DNA of 64,000 bases from positions 2,294,001 to 2,358,000 of the forward strand of contig CM026562.1 in NCBI GenBank assembly GCA_015143295.1, given 5' to 3'. Position 1 is the first letter of the stretch, and the number at the start of each line of letters is the position of its first letter. Shown piece after piece: positions 32,436 through 44,199 of this stretch. The stretch comes from Tetracentron sinense. Taxonomy: Eukaryota; Streptophyta; Magnoliopsida; Trochodendrales; Trochodendraceae. Made by a program: the position numbers and the translations under genes. The notes beneath the pieces are model-generated. The model saw nothing but the letters and a program-made list of their open reading frames with translations. It was not told where the DNA came from and did no database searches.

Positions 32436-33162
32436 TTTGTCGCAGAAATCACGGAGAAGAAGAAGAAGAGAGAGGGTTCTGGGGAGGTTTTAACTTTCAA
32501 GACCTTGTGCGATTTTTTGTTGGAGACGAACAGGGGCATATATGTCATATCTTATCAAAGCACAACCCGGCCCAGGCCCAGGCCCAGATACATCCCAATG
32601 CAACTTGGGTCAAGCCCCCGAGCTCGAGCCCACTTCTTCTACCTAAAGATCTCAGATAGAGGTGTCAAACGGGCCGTGCCAGCCCACCTAATTAAACTTG
32701 TCGTGCCGTGCCGTGCCAGGCCGGCTCACGAGAAAAATATGGAGGCCCAGGCATAGTCCATGCAGGCCCGTGTCATGCCATGCTAGTGGGTCGTCCCTGG
32801 GCCAGCCCATGTGGTTTTTTTAAAAAAAAATTAAATTTATAATTATAAAATTAAAATACAAATACACTATTATTAGTTTAAAATTCAAAAAAGTATTATT
32901 TTATTTATCTTAGAAATTTGTAATACAAGTATACAACTATACAAGTAGTTGGTACAATACAAAATTCTAAATAAAGGTGAAAATTGCATCACTATAGTTT
33001 GAGTACATCCCAACTAGGTTGACACCTACCCAACTATCAATCATTTGCATTGCTCAAGCCTTACAACTTACAAGTTACAATAATGGGAAAAAAAAATACA
33101 ATATTATCACTAATTTGGTTCGTTGCTTATATATATCTAAGTTTGCAAAATCTTCAGCTATA

Positions 33163-35124
33163 TCATCTTTGGTGTCTTATAGTCGTAGTTCCCCATCCTA
33201 TCAATCCTTTTGTGCACATTAAGCACTCCAAAATTTCGGGAGTTAATTTGCTCATCTTCCCAGTCAATACTCTACCACCTGCACTAAAAACAAACTTTGA
33301 TGCTACTCTTGAGGTCGGAGGTGTTAGTAGATCACGTGCCATGATGGAAAGCACAGGAGAATTTTTTTCGTGTGTTTCCCACCATGTCAAAATGTTAAAT
33401 GGGCTAGCTCCTCTTGGGTAAGAAATCCAGTCCAATCAGTGTCTAAATATTTGAAAAGTTCAGTACGTGTAGAGCTTATAGTGCATATTCAGACATTAGC
33501 AATAGCTGACCAAGCTATGCCATAAGTATTAAAAGAAGTGAATGAAGAAAAAGAAGTAGGTCTTATATTATTAGAATCTTTATAATCATATGTTTGATAA
33601 ATTGATCTTAATAAGTTATTAATTTCTTCCCCACTAATAATTTGTTCAATATTTAAAAATAAACAAATTCTATGCATTAGTACTTCTACACCAACTAATT
33701 TAATCTTAGGATTCATTATTGTAGCTAAACAAAAAAATTGTTGGTATATGTGCAACATAATTTTTAAATTTTATTTCAATTTCATAACAAATATTTGAAA
33801 AAAATTGTTTTTCTCTATATTTAGCAAAAGTATTAGCAATACAACACAATACAACTGATTTAGTACAAGACAAGAAGTAGGGTAATATACCCTTGAACAA
33901 ATTTCTGTAGCATTATTAAATACTTAAAAAAATTTCATAAAATTAAAAGTCATTTCCTAGTCATATTCGGTTAAACCAATATCAATAGTTTTAGTACTAA
34001 TATAAGTACTAATTGCCTCATTATATTTTATAGTAGATTTTAACATAAGATAAGTTGAGTTCCAACGAGTTTTAATATCAAATTTAAATTTTCTAGCATT
34101 TAAACCATAAGTTTTGCATAATTGAAAAAATTATTGTTGCCTATAAGAAGATGAAGTAATAAAAAGAATGATATTTCTAATTGATTTTATATGATTATTG
34201 ATTAATTTTAAGTCATCTTGCACAATTAAATTAATTATATGACATGTACATCTCATATGAAATATTTGACCACCATGGGAAGGATGCAAAGTCCGTTTAA
34301 ACAACTCAATAACAACATTGTTAGAAATAACATTATCAAAAGTAATACATAAAACTTTATCATTAATTTCATATTTTCTAAATACATCCATTATAGCTTG
34401 AAATATTTGACTAACACCATGAGGATATTCCATTACACGAAAAGCAATAATTTTTTTATTTAAATGTCAATTACGATCAATGTAATGTAGAGTAACACAA
34501 ATGTAACCTAATTTATTGATACCAATCCACAAATCAGAAGTAAAAGAAATTGTAGCAGCAAGATTAGAAAATTCAGCAATTAAATTTTTCTTCATTTTTT
34601 AAAAAACTTTTATACAATCACTCCTATTTGTGTTTCTAGAAACCTCATGGAAAGCAGGATTAAGATTTGATTTAACAAAAATTTCAAATCTAACATCTTC
34701 TGCAAATGTAAAAGGTTGTTCAGCAGCAACTACATATTTAGCAAATTCCTCTCTCATTTTTTGCTGTGAATATTTAAAAGTACTAATACCACATGAGGAA
34801 GAAACATTAATTTTGGTTTGGCCAGGTTCTTCTTTCTTTTTTAAACATGCATCTTTATGCTTTAGGAGGTGGTCTATGCCACTTTTACCTTCACAACTAA
34901 GAATACCACCACACATAATATATATAGTCTTTAATCTCAAATCTTTAACCTATTTTATTCTAAATATTTCAACACTTCAGACGTACGGTACCTTTTAGTA
35001 GTTTTACTATTAACAGTACTACCAGTTCCAGTGCCACCAAGTTGAGTTGATTCTATGGTTCGGACACATCAAATTCATTATATTCACCAAAATCTACATT
35101 GTCAAGGTGAAGCATAGGGTCCAT
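33163..35124 (-). pseudogene. hAT transposase (zf-BED, hATC) pseudogene
   Basis: The minus-strand start MDPMLHLDNVDFGEYNEFD is at 35124. Then comes a BED-finger part with GGILSCEGKSGIDHLLKHKD (about 34900-34850). The catalytic core part includes KVLCITFDNVISNNVV and GGQIFHMRCTCHIINLIVQD (about 34250). The C-terminal hATC dimerisation domain reads FNILTWWETHEKNSPVLSIM then ARDLLTPPTS.VAS..FSAGGRVLT (about 33400-33250). This is the domain order of plant RICESLEEPER-type proteins. Many stops and frameshifts interrupt it. Confidence 0.9.
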
Positions 35125-35342
35125 TTCTATGTAGGAAACTTAAATTGATATAAATATTAATTAATAAGAGTAACTAATAATTAAAAAAAAAATAAGAATG
35201 TAGAAAGCTTAATTAATTACTAATTAGTAAGTGGTAACTAATATTAAAATGAATAACACAATATATTTATATTAATAAGCACAATTTAATTATAAAACAA
35301 TTAATTAATAACAAGTAAAAACTTACAAAACTTTGTGTGAGA

Positions 35343-35490
35343 AGTAGAGAGATCGAGATTTTGAGAGAGCTTGTAGACTTGTAGAATGTAGAGAGATTAA
35401 GATTTTGAGAGAGCTTGTAGGCTTGTAGAATGTAGAGAACTAGAGACCGAGACTTTGAGAGAGCTTATAAGGCTTGTAAAATGTATAGAG
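35343..35490. repeat. Tandem repeats of about 57 bp in the hAT 5' region
   Basis: Three diverged units contain GAGATTTTGAGAGAGCTTGT-like sequence followed by AGGCTTGTAGAATGTAGAG. They lie upstream of the transposase start, where hAT elements commonly have subterminal transposase-binding repeats. Confidence 0.75.
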
Positions 35491-35934
35491 ATTGAGAGAG
35501 AATGAAAGATTTGTATGAAAAAATGATTTAGGGAATATGATATATAATTTTTTTTTAGATTAATAAATAACTAGAATACCCCTAAAACTAGCTGCTCTAT
35601 GGTTGTTGGGAATGCTATTTTGGTCATTTGTGAGCTTAAATGACTGATTTTCACTTTTGTCCCTCAAATTAGTCGTTTTATGGCTATTGGGGGCTATAAA
35701 TGTAATTTTTTTCTTAAAAAAAGAGCTGTTGGAGAAGGCGGGCTAAGCGGGCCGTGCCTGACTCACGTGCCTGCCCACTGACAAAAAAACAGGGCCCAAG
35801 CCTGGCCCACTAGGCGGGTCATGCTATTCCAGCCCACCCATTAAACGTGTCAGGCCTTGCCGGCCCGCCTGGTAATGGGCCGTGCTCAGGCCGACCCACG
35901 GGCCACGGACCATTTTTACACCTCTAATCTCAGA

Positions 35935-36689
35935 TATAGCATGCGCACGAAAAGACCTGTGATCACCTCCAATTGCTGCTTTGTGCTCCACATCAGTAGA
36001 AATATAGAAGTGACACTTGGCCCAATTCATGGTCTCTTTACATTACTTAAATATTTACTTACAAAAATTATAACAATGCATGATTTGGGGTCTCAAAAAA
36101 CCGTTGAAATTCATAGCTCTGATCATATTGAAACTTTATTTTTTGGTTTAACATCTAACTTTAATTTTTTTCCTGTTACAATTATTATAAAAAAAATTTG
36201 GAGGTATAGAGAATTGGAAGTAGAGAGAGAGATGAGATCAGGCGATTGCAGACGCTAGTCCACGTCGTGGCAACATGGCTGAGGTGGCAATCATCTAAGG
36301 CTAAGGCTCTTCTGGCTGATATTATTGCATAGCTGCTAGGGTTGTACATCGGCCGGGTTGGGTAGGGGTGAAGCCAATTCGGGTCCAATCATCTCTTTAA
36401 TTATCATAGGCTCGAGAACCCAACTACAGAAAATTGAGGTTGGGCTAAACTTGAATTAGCCTGTGCAGGCCCAGCCTGTACTCAATATTAATTCTACCAA
36501 AATCTCTTGCCAAATTATAGAATTCCAGTTCCATCCACCTCTGCTCAATAGATCTTAGCTATATATGGTATTTATGTAATAAAAGTGACTAATCTATCCT
36601 TCAAGGTGATGTAAATTGGTATTGAAAATTTAATCATCTTATCATTCAATGATTGAATTGTTATTGAAATATGGTTAGGCCGCAACCCC
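35935..36689. other. No gene; possible hAT terminus
   Basis: No gene was recognised. At 36337 the sequence TAGGGTTGTACATCGGCCGG resembles one end of the hAT-type MITEs in this window, and GGGTTGG/CCCAACC-rich sequence follows, but no opposite end was found. Confidence 0.35.
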
Positions 36690-39600
36690 AATGAGTAGTG
36701 TTAGTATTTGTTCAGTGGTTAAAAACCCCAATGAGTAGTGGGCTTTGGGATAAACCTTGGTGTTTGGGAGGAGACTTTAATAGTATTCGCTTATCCTCAG
36801 ACAGAAAAGGGGGAAGCGCTATTACCCCTAAGATGAAGAGATTTGGAGATTTCATTTTGCGTCATGGGTTGATCGATTATCCTCTGAGGGGAGCCCACTT
36901 CACTTGGTCTCAAGCAGGTAACGACTGGGTGGCAAGCCGAATCGACCGCTTTTTACTTGATCCAGTATGGGAGGCCCATTTTCCTAATGCTATTCAATCG
37001 GGGCTCCCTAGACCCATATCTGACCATGTGCCTTTACTACTTGAATCGGGAAGGTTTTTGGGGGGGCCTAGCCCTTTTCGCTTTGAGAACATGTGGTTGA
37101 AGGACGAGCGGTTTAGAGAAGTAGTGGCGGAGGTGTGGAGTCAAAACCAAGGGTGGGGGTCAGCAAGTTCTCGTTTTGGGATCAAATTGAAAGCTTTGAA
37201 AGAGCGCCTTAAAATTTGGAACAAGGACCTTTTTGGAAATATACAAGTGCGTCTATCTGGGTTATTAAGGGAGATTGAAATCTTGGATGGGTTGGCCGAG
37301 ATACGGGATCTTTCCTCTTCAGAAGCTAGGGAAAGAGAGGTGAAGAGACTGGAGTACATCTCTACCCTCAAGCTTGAAGAAATCAATTGGAAGCAAAAAG
37401 CTAGAACTCATTGGCTAAAAGAGGGGGATGGAAACACGAAGTATTTCCACAGAATGGCTAATTATAAGCGAAAAAAGAACTTTATATCCAAGATTTGGGT
37501 GGATGGGGAGTGGATAGCGGAGAAGGGAGAGATTGAAGATAAGGTAATCTCTTACTATAAGGATATGTATCTCGAAAGGGAGAGGTGGCGCCCAAAATTG
37601 GATGGACTCTCTTTTGGAGGGTTGTTTATGACTCAACGATCGGGCCTTGAGGTTCCCTTTGAGGAAGCGGAGGTGTTAGGTGCCTTAAAGGGATTGGTGA
37701 GTGATAAAGCGCCGGGGCCTGATTGGTTTTCCATTGAATTCTATAGGGAATGCTGGGATATTGTGGGTCGAGACTTCATGGAAGTAATGCAAGAATTCTA
37801 TGACACAGGGCGATTTGATAAAGTCATGAATCACACTTTCATTGCTTTAATTCCTAAAAAAGAAGGGGCGGCAGAACTCAAAGACTTTCGGCCCATAAGT
37901 CTTGTGAGTAGTATGTACAAAATTCTCTCTAAGGTCTTGGCTACCCATCTGAAATTAGTTATGGCTTCTCTTATTTCTCTCCAACAGAGTGCTTTCGTTG
38001 GAGGGCGCCAAATTATAGATGGCTTTCTTGTGGCAAACGAGTGTATCGATGCCAGGAAGCGAGAAAGGAATCCGGGCTTACTTTGTAAAGTTGATATGGA
38101 GAAGGCCTATGACCATGTTAATTGGGAGTTTCTTAATTACTTGCTACGCAGGATGGGTTTTGGGCATAAATGGAGGATGTGGATGAGGACTTGTATTTCG
38201 TCAGTTTCCTTTTCTATTCTGCTGAACGGAAGTTCGGTGAGATTCTTCCCAAGCTCTAGGGGGTTGAGGCAAGGGGATCCCCTATCCCCGTTTTTGTTTG
38301 TTATTGTGTCGGAAGCTCTGTGTCGTATGTTAGCCAAAGCAGAAGGGATTTACTTTGAAGGATTTCGGGTAGGCCAGAATGGGTTGAAGATCTCTCATCT
38401 ACAATTTACAGATGACACTCTCATATTCTGTCAGGCTTCAAGGAGGGATCTCCTTCACATCAGATGTCTTCTAGGGTGTTTTGCAGTGGTGTCCGGTCTG
38501 CAAGTTAATCTAGCAAAATCTGTAATTTTGCCGGTGGGGGAGGTCCTTATTCTTAATCATCTAGCAACATGCCTAGGTTGTGGAGTGGGTTCTCTTCCCT
38601 CAGTGTACCTAGGCTTGCCGTTGGGAGCAAATTATAAGGCCAAATCTGTATGGAACCCAGTTCTAGACCGCATTGCCCGCCGATTGACAGGTTGGAGGGC
38701 ATCGTACTTATCAAAAGGGGGGAAATTGACCTTGATTCGAAGCACGTTACAAAGTTTTCCAACTTACTTTTTGTCATCTCTCACCATTCCCCGATCGGTA
38801 GCCTTCAACATAGAACAGATTCAGATGGAGTTTTTATGGCATGATAAAAAAGATAAAAGAAAGTATCACCTAGTAGCTTGGTCAAAGTCGTGTCAGCCTA
38901 AGGAAGATGGGGGACTCAATCTTAAGCCGCTTATAAAGATGAATAAAGCCTTGTTGGGAAATGGGTGTGGAGATTTGGTGAGGAAAGGGACAGTTTATGG
39001 AGAGCCGTGATCGTGGCCAAGTATGGGGAGACTTCTTGCTGGATCCCTCGGGAAGTCAGGGGTCCACACGGTACGGGGATTTGGAAGGGGATCATGGCAA
39101 CGGCTGGATTGGTAGTGCCTTTCTTTACTTATCGGGCAGGACGAGGAACGGAGGTACGGTTTTGGAAGGACAGATGGTCAGGATCCACGCTACTCAAGGA
39201 TGATTTTGGAAACTTATTTATTCTATCCACCGACAGGGATGCTCTCGTGGCGGATTCTTACGAGGGAGGTTCGGAGCGCCTAGTTTGGTGCCCAAGGATG
39301 CGTCGAGATCTTAATGATTGGGAAATCAGTGATTACGCCCGGTTGTTGGAGCGTATTACCTCCTCAGGCGTATGTCCAGAGTTGAGGGATTGCAGGAAAT
39401 GGTCGAGGTGCAGTCATGGGCGTTTCTCAGTTAGCCTTTTGTTTCGATCGATGTCTCCTGGTTTGGGAGGAGCATTCCCTCATAGAGTGGTGTGGAACTG
39501 TGGTTTACCCTCTAAGGTCTCTTTCTTTCTGTGGACAGCTTCGTTGGGCAAAATCCTCACTGGGGATCAGTTGAAGAAACGAGGATGGAGTATGGCGAAT

Positions 39601-40107
39601 AGATGTTTCATGTGCCTTAAAGCGGAAGAGATAGTGGATCATCTTTTAGTGCATTGCCCAGTTGCGTCGGAGGTGTGGAGTTTCTTCCTATCCTGAATGA
39701 GAATGGAATGGGTTTTCCCTTCAACCTTTCGCAATATTCTTGACAGTTGGCTTTGGGATCATGGAGCAGGAGTTCGGGAGAGGATTTGGGGAGTCATTCC
39801 GGGGGCTATTTCTTGGATACTCTAGAAAGAGAGAAACCGTAGAGTGTTTGACGATCAAAATTCTCCCGTGCCGAGGATTTGTGAGCGCATACGCTTGGTA
39901 GTGTTGGAGTGGGTCGGGTTATATTGTACCAGGGAGGAAATTCAGAATTATGTGTAGAAGCTGAAGGGGGATGTTTCACGTTATTTAGTGGTAGGAGCCA
40001 AGTTTACTCGCTTGTAAACTTGGTGGCCTTTTTCTTTGTTTGGTTTTGTTTTTGTTTCCTTCTCTTTCGTTTGAATAAAATGAGTTATTGATCAAAAAAA
40101 AATAAAT
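36690..40107 (+). mobile_element. 5'-truncated L1-type LINE retrotransposon
   Basis: The element begins within the endonuclease domain of ORF2, as expected from incomplete reverse transcription. It runs through reverse transcriptase and the zf-RVT C-terminal region. It ends with a 3' untranslated region containing AATAAAA and a short A-tail (about 40097-40107). ORF1 and the N-terminal half of the endonuclease are missing. A target duplication could not be fixed. ATGGTTAGGC near 36671 and ATGTTAGGC near 40129 are only loosely similar. Confidence 0.9.
36698..39696 (+). pseudogene. L1 ORF2: endonuclease C-terminus, reverse transcriptase, zf-RVT
   Basis: The endonuclease half shows WCLGGDFNSIR, LIDYPLRGAHFTWSQ, ASRIDRFLLD and SDHVPLLLE. 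The reverse transcriptase has DFRPISLVSSMYKILSKVLA, CKVDMEKAYDHVNWEFL, RGLRQGDPLSPFLF and the catalytic box FTDDTLIF, where most plant copies have FADD. At about 38955 one G of a GGGG run is missing. The frame changes there and continues as WRFGEERDSLWRAVIVAKYG in an overlapping frame (38965-39696). That part contains the RVT zinc-binding region (NRCFMCLKAEEIVDHLLVHC). A TGA at 39694 is followed by recognisable coding sequence to about 39957, so the C-terminus is also broken. Few lesions otherwise: a relatively young copy. Confidence 0.92.
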
Positions 40108-40261
40108 TTAGATGCCTAACATGTTAGGCGAGTGAAATAGTGAGTTTTTCAACCACCACACCAATTCGTGAGAACCGATCTAATCTATCCAAGTAGGGAT
40201 ACACACTGCCACGCCTAACCAACAAATGACATCATATTTATAAAATGAGTGCAACCTAGAT

Positions 40262-40263
<2 letters not shown>

Positions 40264-40296
<33 letters not shown>
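40264..40296 (+). repeat. Poly-G run of 33 bases
   Basis: An uninterrupted run of 33 G follows ATGA and precedes AGCGG. Such a tract can fold into quadruplexes. Its exact length is doubtful because long homopolymers are error-prone in sequencing. Confidence 0.8.
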
Positions 40297-40297
<1 letters not shown>

Positions 40298-40759
40298 GCG
40301 GTGTCTCACCGCCTCATCGCTAACATGTGTCCCTTTTAATTGAAACTAACTTTTTTTAAATGTAGTTAATATTTTTAATTATGTTAGAAATATCAATCCT
40401 AAGAGGTAGAGAATTTTGACCAAGGTTAAATGGAATTAAAATAGACATGTGTCCACGATTAGAGCGAGAAAAAAAAAATTGTGGTGATATATCATTTTGC
40501 TTTTACTTTATTTGAAATGCGTTTGTTGGTTGGTCATAACTTCACATGACATTACTAGATTACGTCGAGACCGTGGGGGGCCTCCAGGGCGAGCCATGAT
40601 TTTCTTCTAGGGGGCTAACATTGGATTCACCCCTAAATTTTTTATGAGGGCCAAGTTAGTGGGTCATCTCATTTGTTTGTATCCATTTATCAATAATGTT
40701 TTTATAAAAATTAGGAGACAACAACTCTCCTTGCCATGGAAGTCATCTTAAATTAAATA

Positions 40760-40949
40760 GGAAATTGCTTGAAAACACTCGATAGTACCTATTATCGAGT
40801 GCAAGACTGCACGTTTGAAAATCAAATGGCCACAATCTGCATTTTCTTTTAATGGTGGACCCCACTTAAGTGTTTGCACCTTTGGATTTTTGATCATGTG
40901 GCCTTTGCTTTTGATAGTAGGTACTATGAAGAGTTTTAAATCACTTCCC
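40760..40949. mobile_element. 190-bp foldback MITE, copy 1
   Basis: The ends are inverted repeats: GGAAATTGCTTGAAAACACT on the left and GGAAGTGATTTAAAACTCTT read inward on the right. A second palindromic core lies near each end (ACTCGATAGTACCTATTATC). Exact 9-bp duplications AATTAAATA flank it at 40751-40759 and 40950-40958, pointing to Mutator-type transposition. Copy 2 is at 41399-41588 in the same orientation. Confidence 0.88.
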
Positions 40950-41192
40950 AATTAAATAGTACAGTATACCTTTAAAATTTTTTTTTTTTTTAAAATTTCA
41001 GGGAGGCAACTGATCCCTTGCCCATGCCCTCTTAAATTAAATAAACAATAGAAATATAATTTAGTCTTTTTTTCTCAAAAGTTTTAGGTCTAGAGCCCCC
41101 ACCCGCGGGGCTCCGCCCTTGCCCTCAGCCCCTATGGCTCTGCCAGGAGGGACCTCCATGGCTTCCTTTACCCTTTACTATTCCTTTGATGT

Positions 41193-41381
41193 GGGATCTT
41201 CTCCAGTTGGTAGTGGTGAGGAAACCGCCAACACCACTCACAAGGTGCCACCTACCTTTTGTACACACTACCTATGTCCGTGCATGCAAACCCACACCTC
41301 AGTTGGCATGCAAGAAATTATGTGGCACTTTGTGAGTGGGTACTAGCAGTCTCCTCGCCAACATCAACTGGAGAAGATCCC
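41193..41381. repeat. Inverted-repeat element of 189 bp
   Basis: GGGATCTTCTCCAGTTGGTA at the left pairs with GGGATCTTCTCCAGTTGATG read on the minus strand from 41381. Pairing continues through ACTCACAA and GTGCCAC. It looks like a MITE, but flanking duplications are not clear. Confidence 0.7.
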
Positions 41382-41398
41382 TAAGTCTATTCCTTTTT

Positions 41399-41588
41399 GG
41401 AAACTGATTGAAAACTCTCGATAGTACCTACTATCGAGAGCTGGGCCACGTGATGAAAAATCTAACGGAGACAAAGACGTACATATTTTAAATGATGGGG
41501 CCCACATGATGTTTAGCGCCATTGGATTTTTAATTGTGCGGCCCAACTCTCGATAGTACATATTATCAAGAGTTTTAAATAACTTCCC
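41399..41588. mobile_element. 190-bp foldback MITE, copy 2
   Basis: Same length and layout as copy 1. The left end is GGAAACTGATTGAAAACTCT with CGATAGTACCTACTATCGAG, and the right end, read inward, is GGAAGTTATTTAAAACTCTT. Flanking 9-mers TTCCTTTTT (41390-41398) and TTTCTTTTT (41589-41597) differ at one base. No coding capacity. Confidence 0.88.
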
Positions 41589-42333
41589 TTTCTTTTTAGA
41601 CGCGAAAGTCCACCAGACCCTGTGATTGGTCGTTGAAGCCTGGTAGCAGTTTCCACACTCACATGGGGTCCATTTAAACTCTTTCTTCAATCAGGGAGTC
41701 CAAATCTAATTTTTCCTCACAAACAATTGGATAGGTTATCTTCCTTTCAGGTGTGTTCTCAATGGTTCAGGATCACCGCTAGCAATAGAAAGAGACAATC
41801 TCTATGACTACAATGCTACCATGCCATGTTTTTCTTAATTGTCCAATTAACCATTTCTCTTATTTTCTTGTATCAGTTACTTTCAAATTAGGCCGTTATG
41901 AGACACATGACATGCTAGCATTGCAACAATATAGATTGTCTCATGCTAATGCCAGAGATGATCCTAAGTTGTTCTTAATTGAGAATTCCTCTTTAATAGC
42001 TCTGACCGTTAACTACCCGACCCACTGAGCCAACCCATTTTCAGAGGTTAGAGGTTGAGGTTTTGACTCGTAGATTGGGTTTGGGTTGTCTCGAGACCCA
42101 TGTCATTTTACTTAGTTAATTGTGTAATAGTTTTTATAATATAAATATGACTAAAAAGGAGTGCTAGGCCAAACACACTAATTCAATTTTTTTTCCAAAG
42201 ACTCAAAATGGGTGCAACACGTGGTACCTTGTAACATGGAGATGGTTTGACGCTTGTTGCCACTACCTTGTGTCATTGGAAGTCTGCCATTGGGGCCATA
42301 ATTTCTAATACCTAAATTATATATATATATACA
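41589..42333. other. No gene recognised
   Basis: AT-rich sequence with the short frame 41804-42028 that shows no domain. It ends in an AT run next to a Helitron-like terminus. Confidence 0.35.
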
Positions 42334-42372
42334 CTAGTAGAGGTGCACGTGCTTTGTACGTATAATTTTTTC
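42334..42372 (-). mobile_element. Possible Helitron 3' terminus
   Basis: On the minus strand the sequence reads ACGTACAAAGCACGTGCACC then TCTACTAG, followed by T. A weak CACGTG-type hairpin and a terminal CTAG before T match plant Helitron 3' ends, and resemble the better-preserved end at 52789. The matching 5' end was not found. Confidence 0.4.
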
Positions 42373-44190
42373 GTTATTAATGACAAACATAAAAATTTCA
42401 GTTTTTTTAAAATCTAATATAATTGTTTCTTCATTAATGAAAACATAATTTTTTTTTTTCAAAAATCTAATTTTAATATATATTTTTAGACGTTTTTCTA
42501 TTTATATTAATTAATTTTACAATTTATATTAATAGAATATATTTTAGAATTTAAATTTAAATTTTCTTATATAAATTTAATTTTAATAAAAGTTACTAAT
42601 AGTTTATTATTTATGGGCCCCACTTATAAATATAATAAAAACAATGATTCTTTCTAATAAAATCCATCTTGATAGTGAGTACTTACAAATTTATAATCAA
42701 TTTAAAAGAGATGTTTTGAATTCCAATTTGCTACCAACGTATGATATTAAACGTAACATAAACGTGCTTTATTTTGATGTTTCTTTTAATGGGGTTTTGC
42801 TTGTAATGTTCAATTGAAACAAAAAAATTAATAATTTTTGATATTGTGCAATGATAGAAAAATACTTTCTTTGGTACTAATCGATCCAAAATGGCTAATC
42901 GATCACTGGAATAATATAATGAGAACTATAATTGCACTACTTAATACAAGAATAACAACCTTCAAACTCCTTTTTCAATTCAAAGAAAAGATACAGAATA
43001 CACAAAAATATAAAGTCAAATTTCATCAAGCCCTTTCACTGTCCTTTTAACCTTCGTTAAGAAATTTTAACTCATACCTAAGTTGTATATGAATGTGATA
43101 TTGCAATGCAAAAGAGACAACTTATCAACCACCTCATAGACGCTTTTGCCTTGAGACATGCATGGGTACGTAGCCTGTCAATAAAATCCTTGGACATGTC
43201 TGTCCACACTCCAGTGCAGTCGGACAATGGTTGGAGTTAGTCTTATTTCGTAATCTTCATGACTTGCTACTAAAATCTCGAACAATCCTCTTAATTACTG
43301 TCCACTTTATTTAATTATAGATATTACACCGTAAAATTATCTATTAGATCACCAATCAACAGATTTAGGATAACTACAATCTTAATAAAAGATTTATTAT
43401 TTTATCTCATGCTAAGAGATTTCATTAGTCTCAACATCTAACTCCTAGAAACAGTAAAATACTTTAAGATTGAATGTTGGATGGAGTTGGGGTTGCTCAC
43501 GTCTATAGGGTGGGCATGCATGAGACATGCTCATGTAATTTGGATAAAGATGTAATAGAATATTGATTGGCTATACTGATTCTTCGTTGATTCTACATTC
43601 AATTTTTGTTATTTTGGATGAGAGTGTTTCAATTAGATATCCTTGCTTGGAGAGACTTTTGCCTTAGACATGTTAATCTACTAATAAAATTTTCGTTGAT
43701 TCCACATTTATTTTTTTAAAATTTACCTTTTAATATTCACATGTTAATCTACTAATAAAATTTTTAGAAATATTCTAAGCATAGAAAGAATATAAAGGTC
43801 TTTATAATTATTTGAGTGATATTTAACATGAAAAATAATTAAGAGTATTAGACTAAATAAGAAATGCTAATCAACACAAAAGAAAGAGAAATTATGTTAA
43901 TAAAAATGAAATTAAAATAAAGAATCTCTATAATTATCCTTATATAAAATGTTCTGAGCGAGTATAAATACCCAAAGATTTTAAAGAGGGCCTAGGATGA
44001 TGCGCCTTAGTAAAGCCTATGAGCAAAAAAATTTTTTGTAAATGAGAGCGTTGATTGCATTCTTGCTACCATGAGATTTTATTACTATTCATTCATTCAT
44101 GTGATACAACTGATTTTGAGTCGGACCCGAAATGAGATTCCTATCCCTCAAAACGTATAGACTGGTTTTCCTCCCTATTTCTTTTGTTGA
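42373..44190. other. No gene recognised
   Basis: Very AT-rich. Short repeats such as ACATGTTAATCTACTAATAA occur twice (about 43668 and 43740). The frame 42838-43050 has no domain. Confidence 0.35.
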
Positions 44191-44199
44191 TATTAGGTG

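Larger units (their letters stand above)
32657..35926 (-). mobile_element. Degenerate hAT transposon (3.27 kb) with transposase remnant
   Basis: The ends are TAGAGGTGTCAAAC on the left and, read inward on the other strand, TAGAGGTGTAAAAA on the right. Perfect 8-bp duplications ATCTCAGA flank it at 32649-32656 and 35927-35934. Both subterminal regions are rich in GGGCCGTGCC/GGCACGGCCC-type motifs. The interior encodes a decayed BED-zinc-finger hAT transposase on the minus strand. It was once autonomous and is now inactive. Confidence 0.95.

Noticed and set aside
36669-40150. ATGGTTAGGC and ATGTTAGGC as L1 target duplications
   Set aside because: They are imperfect and separated from the A-tail by about 20 bases. 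The similarity to a repeat at 45152 explains them as well.
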